Shown: piece after piece, positions 31,979-41,310 of the stretch
Layout: each line of letters begins with the position of its first letter
Numbering within the stretch: position 1 is the first letter of the stretch
Source: Rhizobium viscosum
GTDB lineage: Bacteria > Pseudomonadota > Alphaproteobacteria > Rhizobiales > Rhizobiaceae
Reading direction: 5' to 3'
Assembly (NCBI RefSeq): GCF_014873945.1
Contig: NZ_JADBEC010000002.1
Coordinates: forward strand, 2,170,001-2,234,000
DNA length: 64,000 nucleotides
Translations under genes and position numbers: made by a program
The notes under the pieces: model-generated
Told to the model about the DNA's origin: nothing
The model's input: the letters and a program-made list of their open reading frames with translations, nothing else
Databases searched by the model: none

Positions 31979-32605
31979 ATGGCAATTTCCAAGATAGAAG
32001 ATGCGATCGCCGCGATTGCGCGGGGCGAGATCGTGGTTGTCGTCGATGATCGCGATCGGGAAAACGAGGGCGACCTCGTCATTGCATCCGAAGCGATCAC
32101 CCCGCAGGCGATCGCGTTTATGATGAATTACGCCCGCGGCCTCATCTGCGTGGCGATGGAAGGTGAGCGGCTGGATGAACTGCAGATCCCGCAGATGGTC
32201 CCCAACAATACCGAACTCTTGAAGACGGCGTTCACCGTCTCGGTTGACTATATCCCTGAAACGACGACCGGTATTTCCGCAGCTGACCGCGCCGCAACCG
32301 TTCGCGCCCTCATCGGCGAGAATTCCCGCCCTGAGGATTTTGCACGGCCCGGCCATATCTTCCCGTTGCGTGCGCATCCGAACGGCGTTCTTTCTCGTCC
32401 CGGCCATACCGAGGCTGCTGTCGATCTCGCAAGGCTCGCCGACCTTTCTCCGTCAGGTGTCATCTGCGAAGTGGCCAATGATGATGGCACGATGGCGCGC
32501 CTGCCCGAGCTTGAGCAGTTTGCCGAACGGCACGGCCTCCATCTGATCACCATCGAGGATCTCATCGCCTATCGGGGCGTCAGTGCGCCTGGTAAGGCTG
32601 CCTAG
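31979..32605 (+). CDS. ribB: 3,4-dihydroxy-2-butanone 4-phosphate synthase
   Basis: 208 residues, a stand-alone RibB. It converts ribulose 5-phosphate to 3,4-dihydroxy-2-butanone 4-phosphate and formate, a riboflavin precursor step. Motifs: VVVVDDRDRENEGDLV (metal and substrate acids), TGISAADRAATVRA, HIFPLRAHPNGVLSRPGHTEAAVDLARLA and CEVANDDGTMAR. No GTP cyclohydrolase II domain is fused. ATG 31979 is chosen over TTG 31964. It is a single-gene unit under the FMN riboswitch and unrelated to its neighbours. Confidence 0.95.
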   Translation: MAISKIEDAIAAIARGEIVVVVDDRDRENEGDLVIASEAITPQAIAFMMNYARGLICVAMEGERLDELQIPQMVPNNTELLKTAFTVSVDYIPETTTGISAADRAATVRALIGENSRPEDFARPGHIFPLRAHPNGVLSRPGHTEAAVDLARLADLSPSGVICEVANDDGTMARLPELEQFAERHGLHLITIEDLIAYRGVSAPGKAA

Positions 32606-32648
32606 CTGCCGGTTGTGCAGTAAGCAGAGCGAGCTCTACCGCTTCAAA

Positions 32649-32672
32649 GAAGGCCCGATCATTCGGGCCTTC
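32649..32672. terminator. Hairpin between convergent ribB and thuB
   Basis: Perfect 10-bp stem (GAAGGCCCGA with TCGGGCCTTC) and a 4-nt loop. The U run is weak on both sides, but the position between convergent genes suggests a bidirectional terminator. Confidence 0.6.
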
Positions 32673-32689
32673 GATGTTTCACCAAGCCA

Positions 32690-33820
32690 TCAGACGACGA
32701 GTGCCAATGCCGGTCCCTGATCGTCGCCCTTGCTTTCCGGCCCCTGGCCGACCGTGCTCTCTGGGGTATCAGCGGCCAGCAGATTGAACTCCCGACGTTC
32801 TTTCTCCGAAACGATCGCGAGGTCGATGACCTTCTGCAGGTTGGCGGCATGGCGGAAGGTGGGATCGTCCTGCTTGCCGCTCCTGACCGCTTCGGCAAAG
32901 CGTTGATAGTTGGTCGGGACTGCCGGCACCTCGATGTCACGCCAAGTGGCGCTTTCAATGTCGTCGCCGAGGCAGCCGCGAAGGTCCGAGCCGTCAGGAC
33001 GATGGATGACCTCGAGACTGCCCTTCTCGCCATAGATGCGCAGCCTGAGCTCGTTCAGATGCCCGGTCGCCCAGCGGCTGGCATGGATGACGCCGAGGGC
33101 GCCATTGGCGAAATCGACCGACATGGTGAAACTGTCATTGGCATCGAGCATATACTCGCCGATCTGCCCGCCCGGCGCCTTGTTGAAAGTCTTCAGCCGC
33201 GCAAAAACGTGATCGATGTCGGTCGCCGCGCCATAGGCGGCGAAATCGAGGATATGAATGCCGACATCGCCAAGCACGCCGTTCGAACCGTGACCGGTGG
33301 AAAGACGCCACAGCCAGCGCGATTCCGTGCGCCAGTCGCCCCAGGCGCGCGACACGAGCCAGCTCTGCAGGTAGGAGGCCTCCACATGCTTGATTGTGCC
33401 AAGTTCGCCGGCGAGTACCATCTCACGGGCCCGCTGCAGCGGTGCGACATTGCGGTAGGTGAGGTTGACCATGTTGATGACGCCGGCCGCTTCCGCCGCT
33501 TCCGTCATCTCAAGCGCGTGCGCATAGTTCTCCGCCAGCGGTTTTTCGCAAAAGACATGCTTGCCGGCGGCGATCAGCGCGAGGCTCGTCGCGTGGTGGA
33601 TGCGGTCGGGCGTGACGTTTGTGGCTGCATCAAATTCACCCCAGGCGATCGCCTCGTCGAGCGTGCCGAAGCGCTTTTCGATGTTGAAATGATCGGCGAA
33701 TTCATCGAGCCGGGTCCGATCCGTATCGACGGCGCCGACCACTTCGACACCATCGATCGCGAGGAAGCCGGCGACCTGGCTTTTGGCCATCATGCCCGTG
33801 CCAAGAACGAGTAGACGCAT
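32690..33820 (-). CDS. thuB: Gfo/Idh/MocA-family oxidoreductase, ThuB
   Basis: 376 residues. The N-terminal Rossmann domain has VLGTGMMAKSQVAGF and VVGAVDTDRTR, then CEKPLAENYAHAL with the catalytic Lys of the family. The C-terminal half is the alpha/beta sheet domain. It is the last gene of the thu operon, 11 nt after thuA. In Sinorhizobium meliloti ThuA/ThuB belong to catabolism of trehalose, maltitol and related disaccharides through 3-keto derivatives; ThuB would act as the NAD(P) dehydrogenase or reductase. The assignment rests on family plus operon order. Confidence 0.85.
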   Translation of the reverse strand: MRLLVLGTGMMAKSQVAGFLAIDGVEVVGAVDTDRTRLDEFADHFNIEKRFGTLDEAIAWGEFDAATNVTPDRIHHATSLALIAAGKHVFCEKPLAENYAHALEMTEAAEAAGVINMVNLTYRNVAPLQRAREMVLAGELGTIKHVEASYLQSWLVSRAWGDWRTESRWLWRLSTGHGSNGVLGDVGIHILDFAAYGAATDIDHVFARLKTFNKAPGGQIGEYMLDANDSFTMSVDFANGALGVIHASRWATGHLNELRLRIYGEKGSLEVIHRPDGSDLRGCLGDDIESATWRDIEVPAVPTNYQRFAEAVRSGKQDDPTFRHAANLQKVIDLAIVSEKERREFNLLAADTPESTVGQGPESKGDDQGPALALVV

Positions 33821-33831
33821 TGCTATTCTCC

Positions 33832-34617
33832 TCAGCGGTAACCGGCTTCGCCGGCCTGGTGCAGTCTCGGGCCGCGTTCGACGATCGGCTCCAGTGCCTT
33901 CTCTACCGGCACATTTGGAGCATCGGTGATGCTCTTCAGGTCGCCTTGCGGGTTATAGGCCCACTTCACGCCGTTGATCAGCACCTTCTGCACGTTTGCA
34001 TCGTGATAGGTCGGGTAGGTTTCGTGGCCCGGACGGAAATAGAAGATGTTGCCGGCACCGCGCCGCCAAGTCAGCCCCGAGCGGAACACTTCGCCGCCCT
34101 GGAACCAGGAGATGAACACCGTTTCCAATGGCTCCGGCACGGAGAACTGCTCGCCATACATTTCCTCGTTTTCAAGCTCGAAATGTTCGCCGATACCGGC
34201 TGCGATCGGATGGCGTTGGTTGATCGTCCACAGACGCTCGCGCTCGCCCGCCTCGCGCCACTTGAGCGCGCAGGGCGTGCCCATCAGCCGCTTGAAGATC
34301 TTGGAGAAATGGCCGGAATGCAGCACCAAGAGGCCCATGCCTTCCCACACCCGCCTGGCGACGCGCTCGACGACGACGTCGGAGACCGCACCATGGTCCT
34401 TGTGACCCCACCAGGTCAGGACATCGGTCTCCGCAAGGCGTGCTTCGGTGAGCCCATGCTCGGGCTCCTGCAGCGTCGCCGTGGTCGCCGAAATCGCCGG
34501 ATCGCTGTTCAGCGCCTTGGCAATCGTCGTGTGCATGCCTTCAGGGTAGATGCCCCGGACGATCTCATTGGTTGTCTCATGGATGTTCTCTCCCCATACG
34601 ACGGTGCGAATGGCCAT
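33832..34617 (-). CDS. thuA: ThuA family protein (trehalose utilisation)
   Basis: 261 residues with a glutamine-amidotransferase-like flavodoxin fold. It starts at MAIRTVVWGENIHETTNEIVRGIYPEGMHTTIAKAL, a typical ThuA beginning, and has VLTWWGHKDHGAVSD, LVLHSGHFSKIFKRLMG and WFQGGEVFRSGLTWRRGAGNIFYFRPGHETYP. ATG 34617 is used; the frame extends farther upstream without family similarity. It lies between thuK and thuB. Confidence 0.9.
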   Translation of the reverse strand: MAIRTVVWGENIHETTNEIVRGIYPEGMHTTIAKALNSDPAISATTATLQEPEHGLTEARLAETDVLTWWGHKDHGAVSDVVVERVARRVWEGMGLLVLHSGHFSKIFKRLMGTPCALKWREAGERERLWTINQRHPIAAGIGEHFELENEEMYGEQFSVPEPLETVFISWFQGGEVFRSGLTWRRGAGNIFYFRPGHETYPTYHDANVQKVLINGVKWAYNPQGDLKSITDAPNVPVEKALEPIVERGPRLHQAGEAGYR

Positions 34618-34693
34618 GACTATGCTCCTTTGCAGCAAGTAGCGGACCGGAACCGATGGGAAGCGGTCAGATCCTGTTTGTTTGATGGGTTGT

Positions 34694-35722
34694 TCAGGCA
34701 GCGCCCTTGAAAGGAACTCTTTCGAGCGCGCGTCCGGATTGGTCGAAGCGGTGAATGCGGCCGTTGATGGGCGATACGCCCAATTGTTGGCCGGGCTGAT
34801 GGCTGGACACGCCGGTCTCTCGAACGATGAGCGGTTCTGCGGAGCCGATGTCGAGATAGACGAAACTGTCCGAGCCGAGGATTTCGGAATGGATGACGGT
34901 ACCTGTCCAGGCAGGATCCTGATCTCTAAACTCGATATGTTCGGCCCTGACCCCGATCGTGTGGGCATTATGGGGTGCTGCAAACGGACCGGAGAGAAAG
35001 TTCATCTTCGGCGAGCCGATGAAACCGGCAACGAAGATCGAATTCGGGGTCTCGTAGAGTTCGATCGGAGTTCCGACCTGCTCGACGACGCCATCGCGAA
35101 GAACGCAGATGCGATCGGCAAGGGTCATGGCTTCGACCTGATCATGGGTGACATAGATCATCGTCGTGTCATGCATGCCGCGGTGAAGCTTGGCGATCTC
35201 CAGCCTTGTGGCGACGCGCAACGCTGCATCGAGGTTCGACAAGGGTTCATCGAACAGGAAGACCTTCGGGTCACGAACGATGGCGCGGCCGATGGCGACA
35301 CGCTGACGCTGGCCGCCCGAAAGCTGGCGCGGCAGGCGCTCCAGGTAGGGCGAGAGCTGCAGCATGCCGGCTGCCTGTTCGACCCGCGCCTTGCATTCTT
35401 CCCTGGTTCGGCCGGAAAGCTTCATGCCGAAGGCCATATTTTCGTATACCGTCATATGCGGATAGAGCGCGTAGGACTGGAAGACCATTGCGATTCCGCG
35501 CTTCGACGGGGAAAGACGATTGACCGGCTCGCCATCGAAGGAAAGCGTGCCTGATGTTATGTCCTCCAGTCCCGAGATCAGGCGCAGCAAGGTGGACTTG
35601 CCGCAGCCGGAGGGACCGACGAAGACCATGAACTCGCCCTTGCGGATGTCCATGCTGACGCCCTTGATGACTTCGAATGCGCCGAAGCTCTTGCGGATAT
35701 TGTCTAATCTAATTTGTGCCAT
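34694..35722 (-). CDS. thuK: Trehalose/maltitol ABC transporter ATP-binding protein (MalK/UgpC type)
   Basis: 342 residues. The ABC domain has GPSGCGKST, VFQSYALYPHMTVYEN, LSGGQRQRVAIGRA and FLFDEPLSNLD. The C-terminal TOBE-type domain (about 235-342) includes GFIGSPKMNF and VRAEHIEF. It would energise ThuFG. It lies 12 nt after the ThuG-type permease gene. Confidence 0.9.
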   Translation of the reverse strand: MAQIRLDNIRKSFGAFEVIKGVSMDIRKGEFMVFVGPSGCGKSTLLRLISGLEDITSGTLSFDGEPVNRLSPSKRGIAMVFQSYALYPHMTVYENMAFGMKLSGRTREECKARVEQAAGMLQLSPYLERLPRQLSGGQRQRVAIGRAIVRDPKVFLFDEPLSNLDAALRVATRLEIAKLHRGMHDTTMIYVTHDQVEAMTLADRICVLRDGVVEQVGTPIELYETPNSIFVAGFIGSPKMNFLSGPFAAPHNAHTIGVRAEHIEFRDQDPAWTGTVIHSEILGSDSFVYLDIGSAEPLIVRETGVSSHQPGQQLGVSPINGRIHRFDQSGRALERVPFKGAA

Positions 35723-35734
35723 ATCGCGCTTTCC

Positions 35735-36565
35735 TCAGCCTTTGACGCCACCGGCCGTCAGCCCGGAAATGATCCGGCGTTGAAAAATAAGAACAAGGAT
35801 GACGACGGGCACGGTGACGATGACCGATGCCGCCATGATATTGCCCCAGGGGATTTCGAACTGACTGCCGCCCGAAAGCAGAGCGATCGCCACCGGCACC
35901 GTCCGTTGCGCATCCGACGAGGTGAAAGTCAGGGCGAACAGAAATTCATTCCAGGCGGTGATGAAGGCAAGCAGGCCTGTCGTGACAAGGGCCGGCCACA
36001 TCAGCGGCATGAACACCTGCGTGATGATGACCCAGGGGGAGGCGCCATCGACGATGGCGGCCTCTTCGATCTCGACCGGCAGATCCCGCATGAAGGTCGT
36101 CAGCACCCAGACCGTGAAAGGCAGGGTGAAGATCATATAGGAGAAGATCAGCGCGAAAGGCGTGTTGAAGATGCCGATCCAGCGGATGAGCTCGAAAAGC
36201 CCTGCCAGCACCGCAATCTGCGGGAACATCGAGACAGACAGGATGGTCAGCATCAAGAGTGCTCGGCCCCGGAAGTGCACGCGAGCAAGCGCGTAGGATG
36301 CTGTCACGGCGAGCAGAAGCGAGGCGGCGACCACCAGGCAGGCAATGAGCAGCGAATTGCCGAGGCTGCGGATGAAGCTGCCTGTCGTCAACACGCCGGT
36401 ATAGTTTTCCAGCGAGATCGAGGTCGGCCAGTAGGTGACCTCGAAGAGCGCGGTGCCGGCTTTGAAGCTCGTCAGGATCGCATAGTAGAACGGGAAGACC
36501 GCGATGATGACGATGACGGCGACCAGCAGATAGAACAGAGTATTCTTGGTGGCTGTGAGCAGCAT
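35735..36565 (-). CDS. thuG: Trehalose/maltitol ABC transporter permease (MalG type)
   Basis: 276 residues with six membrane helices. FPFYYAILTSFKAGTALF is the MalG N-terminal pattern. EEAAIVDGASPWVIITQVFMPLMWPAL is the EAA loop that docks on ThuK. ATG 36565 overlaps the TGA of thuF by one base, so I use it rather than the longer frame. Confidence 0.9.
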   Translation of the reverse strand: MLLTATKNTLFYLLVAVIVIIAVFPFYYAILTSFKAGTALFEVTYWPTSISLENYTGVLTTGSFIRSLGNSLLIACLVVAASLLLAVTASYALARVHFRGRALLMLTILSVSMFPQIAVLAGLFELIRWIGIFNTPFALIFSYMIFTLPFTVWVLTTFMRDLPVEIEEAAIVDGASPWVIITQVFMPLMWPALVTTGLLAFITAWNEFLFALTFTSSDAQRTVPVAIALLSGGSQFEIPWGNIMAASVIVTVPVVILVLIFQRRIISGLTAGGVKG

Positions 36566-37551
36566 CAGTGTTCCCCACCCCCGAGTTTGACGCGGCCGAG
36601 CCATATGTAGAGTACGGTCACTGACGCGATGATGAGAAAGAGAACGGTGGAGGCGGTTGCGCCGTAGGCGAACTTGTCGAAATCGAACAGGTTCTCGCGC
36701 GCCATGACCGACATGGTCTTGGTCTGGGCATTGTTAGGCGTCAGCACGTAGATGAGATCGAAGATGCGCATCGCATCGAGCATGCGAAAAATTACTGCGA
36801 CCATGATCGCCGGGCGTATCAGCGGCAGGGTCAGACGCCAGAACACCCTGACGGGGTTGATGCCGTCGATCTTGGCAGCCTCGTAAATGTCGGCCGGAAC
36901 CATTTGCAGGGCGGCGAGGATCAGCAACGCCATGAAGGGTGTCGTCTTCCAGACGTCGACAATCAGAACGGCGATCATCGCTGTCTGAGGATCAGCGGTC
37001 CACGCGATCTTCTGGCTGATGAGCCCGAGGCCGAGAAGCATGTCGTTCAGGATGCCGAACTGGTCGTTGAGCATCCAGGCCCACATTTTCGCGGAGACGA
37101 TGGTCGGGATCGCCCAGGGAATGAGGATGGCGGCGCGCACGATGCCGCGGCCAACGAATTGCGCGTTCAACACAAGAGCGACGATCAGGCCGAGTGCGGT
37201 TTCGATCGTTACGGACAAGAGCGTGAACTTCGCCGTATTCCAGACGGCGCCCCACCAGGCGGGATCGGCCAGCAGTCCCTTATAGACGGTACGGCCGCTC
37301 TTCAGGGTGATCCAGGACAGGTAGTTGTCGAATCCGACGAACCGGGCGTCGCCAAGGTTCGTCAGGGAAGCGTTGGTGAAGCTGAAATAGATGGTGCGAA
37401 ACAGTGGCCAGCCGGCAACGACGGCGAGGATGAAAAGAGTGGGTGCCAAGAAGATCCAGGCGGAACGGACACGTTCCGAACTCAGATCCGAAGAGGTCGC
37501 CTTGGCGAGCGCACCTGTCTGCAGATTTTGGGAGACTGCAACTTCACTCAT
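36565..37551 (-). CDS. thuF: Trehalose/maltitol ABC transporter permease (MalF type)
   Basis: 328 residues. A cytoplasmic N-terminus of about 30 residues is followed by six membrane helices. The EAA loop is IYEAAKIDGINPVRVFWRLTLPLIRPA. It pairs with ThuG in the import channel. It is separated from thuE by 83 nt containing a strong hairpin. Confidence 0.9.
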   Translation of the reverse strand: MSEVAVSQNLQTGALAKATSSDLSSERVRSAWIFLAPTLFILAVVAGWPLFRTIYFSFTNASLTNLGDARFVGFDNYLSWITLKSGRTVYKGLLADPAWWGAVWNTAKFTLLSVTIETALGLIVALVLNAQFVGRGIVRAAILIPWAIPTIVSAKMWAWMLNDQFGILNDMLLGLGLISQKIAWTADPQTAMIAVLIVDVWKTTPFMALLILAALQMVPADIYEAAKIDGINPVRVFWRLTLPLIRPAIMVAVIFRMLDAMRIFDLIYVLTPNNAQTKTMSVMARENLFDFDKFAYGATASTVLFLIIASVTVLYIWLGRVKLGGGEH

Positions 37552-37595
37552 GGAATATCCGCCTCATGAGACAATCGACGACGGCGTTATCGGAA

Positions 37596-37625
37596 GCGGC
37601 AGCGGGGGAGATCCGACGCTGCCGC
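37596..37625 (-). repeat. Intercistronic hairpin between thuE and thuF
   Basis: Perfect 9-bp stem (GCGGCAGCG with CGCTGCCGC), 12-nt loop and no U run, just after the thuE stop. It probably stabilises the thuE message or reduces read-through, so that binding protein exceeds permease. Confidence 0.55.
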
Positions 37626-37634
37626 CTCGATCGG

Positions 37635-38900
37635 TTACCAGCCGCTGCCTTGCAGCGTCGTCAGATCGGCTTCGAGAAGCTCCAGGTTTTCTTCGGCTGT
37701 CCCGCTGCCGGAGAGCGTATTATGGACGGCAGTCCAGAATTTCGCGGAAACCTCGTTATACTTGACCTTGGCGACTGCCGACGGACGCGGCACCGCATTT
37801 TCGAAGATCGGCTTCCAGTTCGGCATGAACGGTTGCGCGGCGGCAATATCCTTGTCGTCATAGAGCGCGGACAAGGTCGGCAGGTTGGAGAGCTCGATAG
37901 CGCGCTGCTTCTGGCTATCCTTCGAGGTCAGGAACTTGACGAGCTCGATCGCCGCATCCGGGTTCTTCGAATATTTCGAGACGGCGAGATTCCAGCCGCC
38001 GAGCGTCGAGGAGGGCTTGTCGCCTTCTGCGGCAACGGGAAGCGTCGTCACGTCGAACTTGCCTTTGACAGGGCTGTCGGCGCCGTTGCCCAGCGCATAG
38101 GCGTAGGGCCAGTTACGCATGAAGACGGCGTTGCCGGTCTGCCAGACGCCGCGGGATTCTTCTTCCTGATAGGCAAGCACGCCGCTCGGTGAAATCGTCC
38201 CGATCCAGCCCTTGGCGCGATTGAGTGCTGCCGCAGCCTTCTCGTTGTTGATTGAAATCGTGCCATCGGTCTCGATGATCTGGCCGCCGCCTGATGATTT
38301 GACCCATTCCAGTGCATCGCAGGTCAAGCCTTCATAGGCATTGCCCTGGAAGACGTAACCCCAGAGATCCTTCTGACCGGCGGCGCGTTCCTTTTCCTGG
38401 ATTTCCTTGGCGGTTGCCTCCATCTCGTCCCAGGTCTTCGGTGGTTGCTTGCCGTACTTCTCAAGCAGATCCTTGCGATAGAAGAGGGCGGGCGCATCCG
38501 TATAAAGCGGTATTGCGACCAGGCGGCCGTTTACGGTCTGCGATCCGACGATCGCCGGGAAGAAGTCGCCGATGACGTCCTTGGTGGCGTCCTTCAGGTC
38601 GATGAACTGGTCTGCCAGCTGCGGAGCCCAGATAACGTCGGTCTGGTAGACATCGACATCCGTGTTGCCGGCTGCGAGCCAGAGCCGATACTGCGAGAAC
38701 TGTTCCGTGGACGACGGCGGCATGGTGACGATCTTGACCGTATTGCCGGTGGCCTTCTCGAAGGCATCGAGCTGCTTGCGGAACAGATCGAGGTTCTTGC
38801 CGGTAGAGCTCGCTGAAATGCTGATCTCGGCGGCATAGGACGGTACTGACGCGCCAATAAGCGCGGCCGCGATGGCGGCGGCCGTGAAACGAAACTTCAT
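37635..38900 (-). CDS. thuE: Trehalose/maltitol ABC transporter substrate-binding protein
   Basis: 421 residues. The signal peptide KFRFTAAAIAAALIGASVPSYA is cut before AEISISA. The mature part is an SBP_bac_1 (MalE-like) protein: FEKATGNTVKIVTMPPSS, DVDVYQTDVIWAPQLADQFIDL, FYRKDLLEKYGKQPPKTWDEM and LGGWNLAVSKYSKNPDAAIELVKFLTS. GGGAGGAG precedes ATG 38900. It is the first gene of the operon and lies next to one of two LacI-type operators. Confidence 0.92.
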   Translation of the reverse strand: MKFRFTAAAIAAALIGASVPSYAAEISISASSTGKNLDLFRKQLDAFEKATGNTVKIVTMPPSSTEQFSQYRLWLAAGNTDVDVYQTDVIWAPQLADQFIDLKDATKDVIGDFFPAIVGSQTVNGRLVAIPLYTDAPALFYRKDLLEKYGKQPPKTWDEMEATAKEIQEKERAAGQKDLWGYVFQGNAYEGLTCDALEWVKSSGGGQIIETDGTISINNEKAAAALNRAKGWIGTISPSGVLAYQEEESRGVWQTGNAVFMRNWPYAYALGNGADSPVKGKFDVTTLPVAAEGDKPSSTLGGWNLAVSKYSKNPDAAIELVKFLTSKDSQKQRAIELSNLPTLSALYDDKDIAAAQPFMPNWKPIFENAVPRPSAVAKVKYNEVSAKFWTAVHNTLSGSGTAEENLELLEADLTTLQGSGW

Positions 38901-38920
38901 TTTCTCCTCCCAAAGACCAA

Positions 38921-38936
38921 ATTGAAATCGATTTGG
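38921..38936. promoter_or_regulatory. ThuR operator candidate 1 (thuE side)
   Basis: ATTGAAATCGATTTGG, with the perfect palindromic core AAATCGATTT, 21 nt upstream of the thuE ATG. LacI-family proteins bind palindromes centred on CG, so this fits repression of thuE by ThuR. Confidence 0.7.
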
Positions 38937-39095
38937 TTAAGGAAAACCTGTCAGAAGGTTGATATCCTGTCAAGGCGGATTCTCGACTGCTACCAGTACT
39001 TGCTCAAATGCGAAGAATATCGTTATAAATCAATAGGAAGGCCATCCACCGTGATTTTCCGAACCGTAGCGGCGGTCATCCCGACGGCGAATAAA

Positions 39096-39111
39096 ATTGA
39101 AATCGATTTGA
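39096..39111. promoter_or_regulatory. ThuR operator candidate 2 (thuR side)
   Basis: ATTGAAATCGATTTGA, sharing 15 of 16 bases with operator 1, 91 nt upstream of thuR. The cores are 175 bp apart, allowing looping and autoregulation. The rest of 38901-39201 holds no gene. Confidence 0.7.
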
Positions 39112-39201
39112 GAAAATATAATCGACGGCATAGAATGTGGAATTTGCGAGGCCGATGGTATAGATGCCCGGCAGCGCAGGCGATGAAAGTCATTTCGGTC
39201 A

Positions 39202-40227
39202 ATGAAACTTAAAGAGTTCGCAAAACAACTTGGATTATCTCCGACGACCGTCAGCCGTGCGCTCAGTGGCTATCCCGAGGTAAGCGAGGTGACCCGCGCC
39301 CGCGTCGTTCAAGAGGCCGTGCGGCTGGGTTATAGACCGAACGTCAATGCGGTCAGGCTGAAGACCGGCCGGGTTGGCGCGATTGGCGTTGTCATGGGGC
39401 GCGCCGGCGAGTTTCATTTCGCGGAATTCATGGCCGGCATGGCTGAGCGTCTCATCACGGAAGATACCGATATTCTGGTCATCCCGATGGCCAATCCCGA
39501 ATCTGATGACGAGATGCAACTCTACAGGCGGCTGGCGCAAAGTCAGCGGGTGGATGCGATCATCATGCATTCGCCTCGGCCCAATGATCAGCGCATCGCT
39601 TTGCTGCACGAGTTGGGAATGCCGTTTCTCGTTCATGGGCGTTCAGACATCGACGTGCCGCACCCCTGGCTCGATATCGACAATGAAGGGGCCGTGCGCC
39701 GTGCGACGTCGCATCTGATCGATCTCGGTCATACGAGGATCGCGATGATCAATGGCCGCGAGGGCGCGACCTATGCGCTGCATCGCGACATCGGTTACCG
39801 CAGCGCCTTGCAGAGCCACGGGATCGAAGTCGATCCGCAACTGATTGCCAACGGCAATTTCACCGACGAGCTTGGTTTCCGCTTTGCACGGTCATTTCTC
39901 GAGCAGCCGAAGCGGCCAACAGCGTTTGTCGCGGGTTCCATGATGACGGCACTCGGCATTTATCGGGCCGCGCGTTCGCTGGGGCTCCAGATCGGCAGCG
40001 ATGTCTCGGTTATCGCTCATGATGACGTCTTTCCCTATCTGACGGCCGATAATATGGTCCCGTCGCTGTCGGCAACCCGGTCGTCGATGCGCGCGGCTGG
40101 TACAAGATGCGCCGATCTCGTCCTGCAGCTTTTGGCCGGGCGTTCGCCGACGGAGATTCACGAATTGTGGCCGGTTGAACTCATCCTGCGCGAGTCCACC
40201 GGGCCGGTGCGAGCGCTCCAGACCTGA
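39202..40227 (+). CDS. thuR: LacI-family transcriptional regulator, ThuR
   Basis: 341 residues. The N-terminal helix-turn-helix is MKLKEFAKQLGLSPTTVSRALSG, with hinge GYRPNVNAVRLKTGR. The periplasmic-binding-like effector domain follows: IGVVMGRAG, RLAQSQRVDAIIMHSPRP, LGHTRIAMINGREGATYALHRDIGYRSAL and VSVIAHDDVFPYL. It is divergent from thuE, with two AAATCGATTT operators between them. In S. meliloti ThuR controls the thu genes; the inducer is probably trehalose, maltitol or a derivative. Confidence 0.9.
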   Translation: MKLKEFAKQLGLSPTTVSRALSGYPEVSEVTRARVVQEAVRLGYRPNVNAVRLKTGRVGAIGVVMGRAGEFHFAEFMAGMAERLITEDTDILVIPMANPESDDEMQLYRRLAQSQRVDAIIMHSPRPNDQRIALLHELGMPFLVHGRSDIDVPHPWLDIDNEGAVRRATSHLIDLGHTRIAMINGREGATYALHRDIGYRSALQSHGIEVDPQLIANGNFTDELGFRFARSFLEQPKRPTAFVAGSMMTALGIYRAARSLGLQIGSDVSVIAHDDVFPYLTADNMVPSLSATRSSMRAAGTRCADLVLQLLAGRSPTEIHELWPVELILRESTGPVRALQT

Positions 40228-40407
40228 GCGATTGGCCTTTGTGAAGCCTTGCTGACGTCATCCCGCAGTCTTACGTGATCGTCAGCTACCTCACGTCGAG
40301 ATCAGATAGGAGGTCGAGCCGGGACCGAAGTCCGCGCTGCAAAGGTTGGGCGATCGGTGGAGGAAAGGCCAGAGCTCGCTCCTCGCGACCGCCATACCGT
40401 CAGCGTT

Positions 40408-41199
40408 TCACGAAGCTTTGGCGTCGAAAGTGGGGGCGAAATCACCCAGCGATTTTGCCTTGAGGATCGTGCCTTCGATATCCTGCTCCACGATCGCTTC
40501 CAGATCGGCGAAGCTGTCGATTACGTAGTAGATCGGCTGGAGGATATCGATCCGGTAGGGCGTTCTCAGCACGCTCATGAGATCGAACGGCCGAAATTCG
40601 CATGCCTTGCCTTCCATTGCTGCTTTCGCTTCGCTTGGCGACGAAACGATTCCTGCGCCGAAGCAGCGACGGCCTTCCGGTGTATTGACCAGGCCGAATT
40701 CGACAGTGAACCAGAAGATACGGAACAGATGCCACGAATAGCCTTTCCCGAGGCGGACGGCGGCTTCGCCGAAATGCCGCACGAAATTGGCATAGCTCTG
40801 GTTGGTGAGCATCGGGCAGTGGCCGAAAACCTCATGGAACAGATCCGGTTCCTCGATGTAGTCGATATGTTCGCGACGGCGCAGGAAGGTTGCGAGTGGG
40901 AATTTGCCTTGCGACAGAAGTTCATAAAAGCGTGAGGGCGGAATGAGCGCCGGCACGCCTTCGACGCCGAAGCCAGTGGTTTCGTTCAGGCGTCTATTCA
41001 CATCGAGAAGCTGAGGCACCTTGTCGGGCTTGAGCCCCAGCATTTTGACGCCATCAAGATATTCACGGCAGGCCGCATCGGCGAGCAGCTTCATCTGACG
41101 CCGGTAGAGTTCGCCCCAAATCGCATCCTCTTCGGGGGTATAGGCATATAAACCATCAGGGCCGGGCAATTTGGCGGTGTAGCTGCTTTCCTTGGTCAT
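40408..41199 (-). CDS. phhA: Phenylalanine 4-hydroxylase (monomeric bacterial type)
   Basis: 263 residues, an iron- and pterin-dependent enzyme that makes tyrosine from phenylalanine. The catalytic core shows FHEVFGHCPML (first iron His), a second His in FGEAAVRLGKGYSWHLFRIFWFTVEFGL, with the iron Glu in TVEFGL. The N-terminus YAYTPEEDAIWGELYRRQ is typical of the bacterial short form. It is divergent from an Lrp/AsnC regulator. A pterin recycling gene (phhB) is not adjacent. Confidence 0.93.
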   Translation of the reverse strand: MTKESSYTAKLPGPDGLYAYTPEEDAIWGELYRRQMKLLADAACREYLDGVKMLGLKPDKVPQLLDVNRRLNETTGFGVEGVPALIPPSRFYELLSQGKFPLATFLRRREHIDYIEEPDLFHEVFGHCPMLTNQSYANFVRHFGEAAVRLGKGYSWHLFRIFWFTVEFGLVNTPEGRRCFGAGIVSSPSEAKAAMEGKACEFRPFDLMSVLRTPYRIDILQPIYYVIDSFADLEAIVEQDIEGTILKAKSLGDFAPTFDAKAS

Positions 41200-41310
41200 A
41201 ATCTGATCCTCCCGGGGACGGCGTTCGCGCCATTATCCCCCGGATTGGGAGGATTTTCTTTTCTTTCCTGGTGCCTATCGCCATAGTGGTGGCAAATATT
41301 CCCGAGTGGG

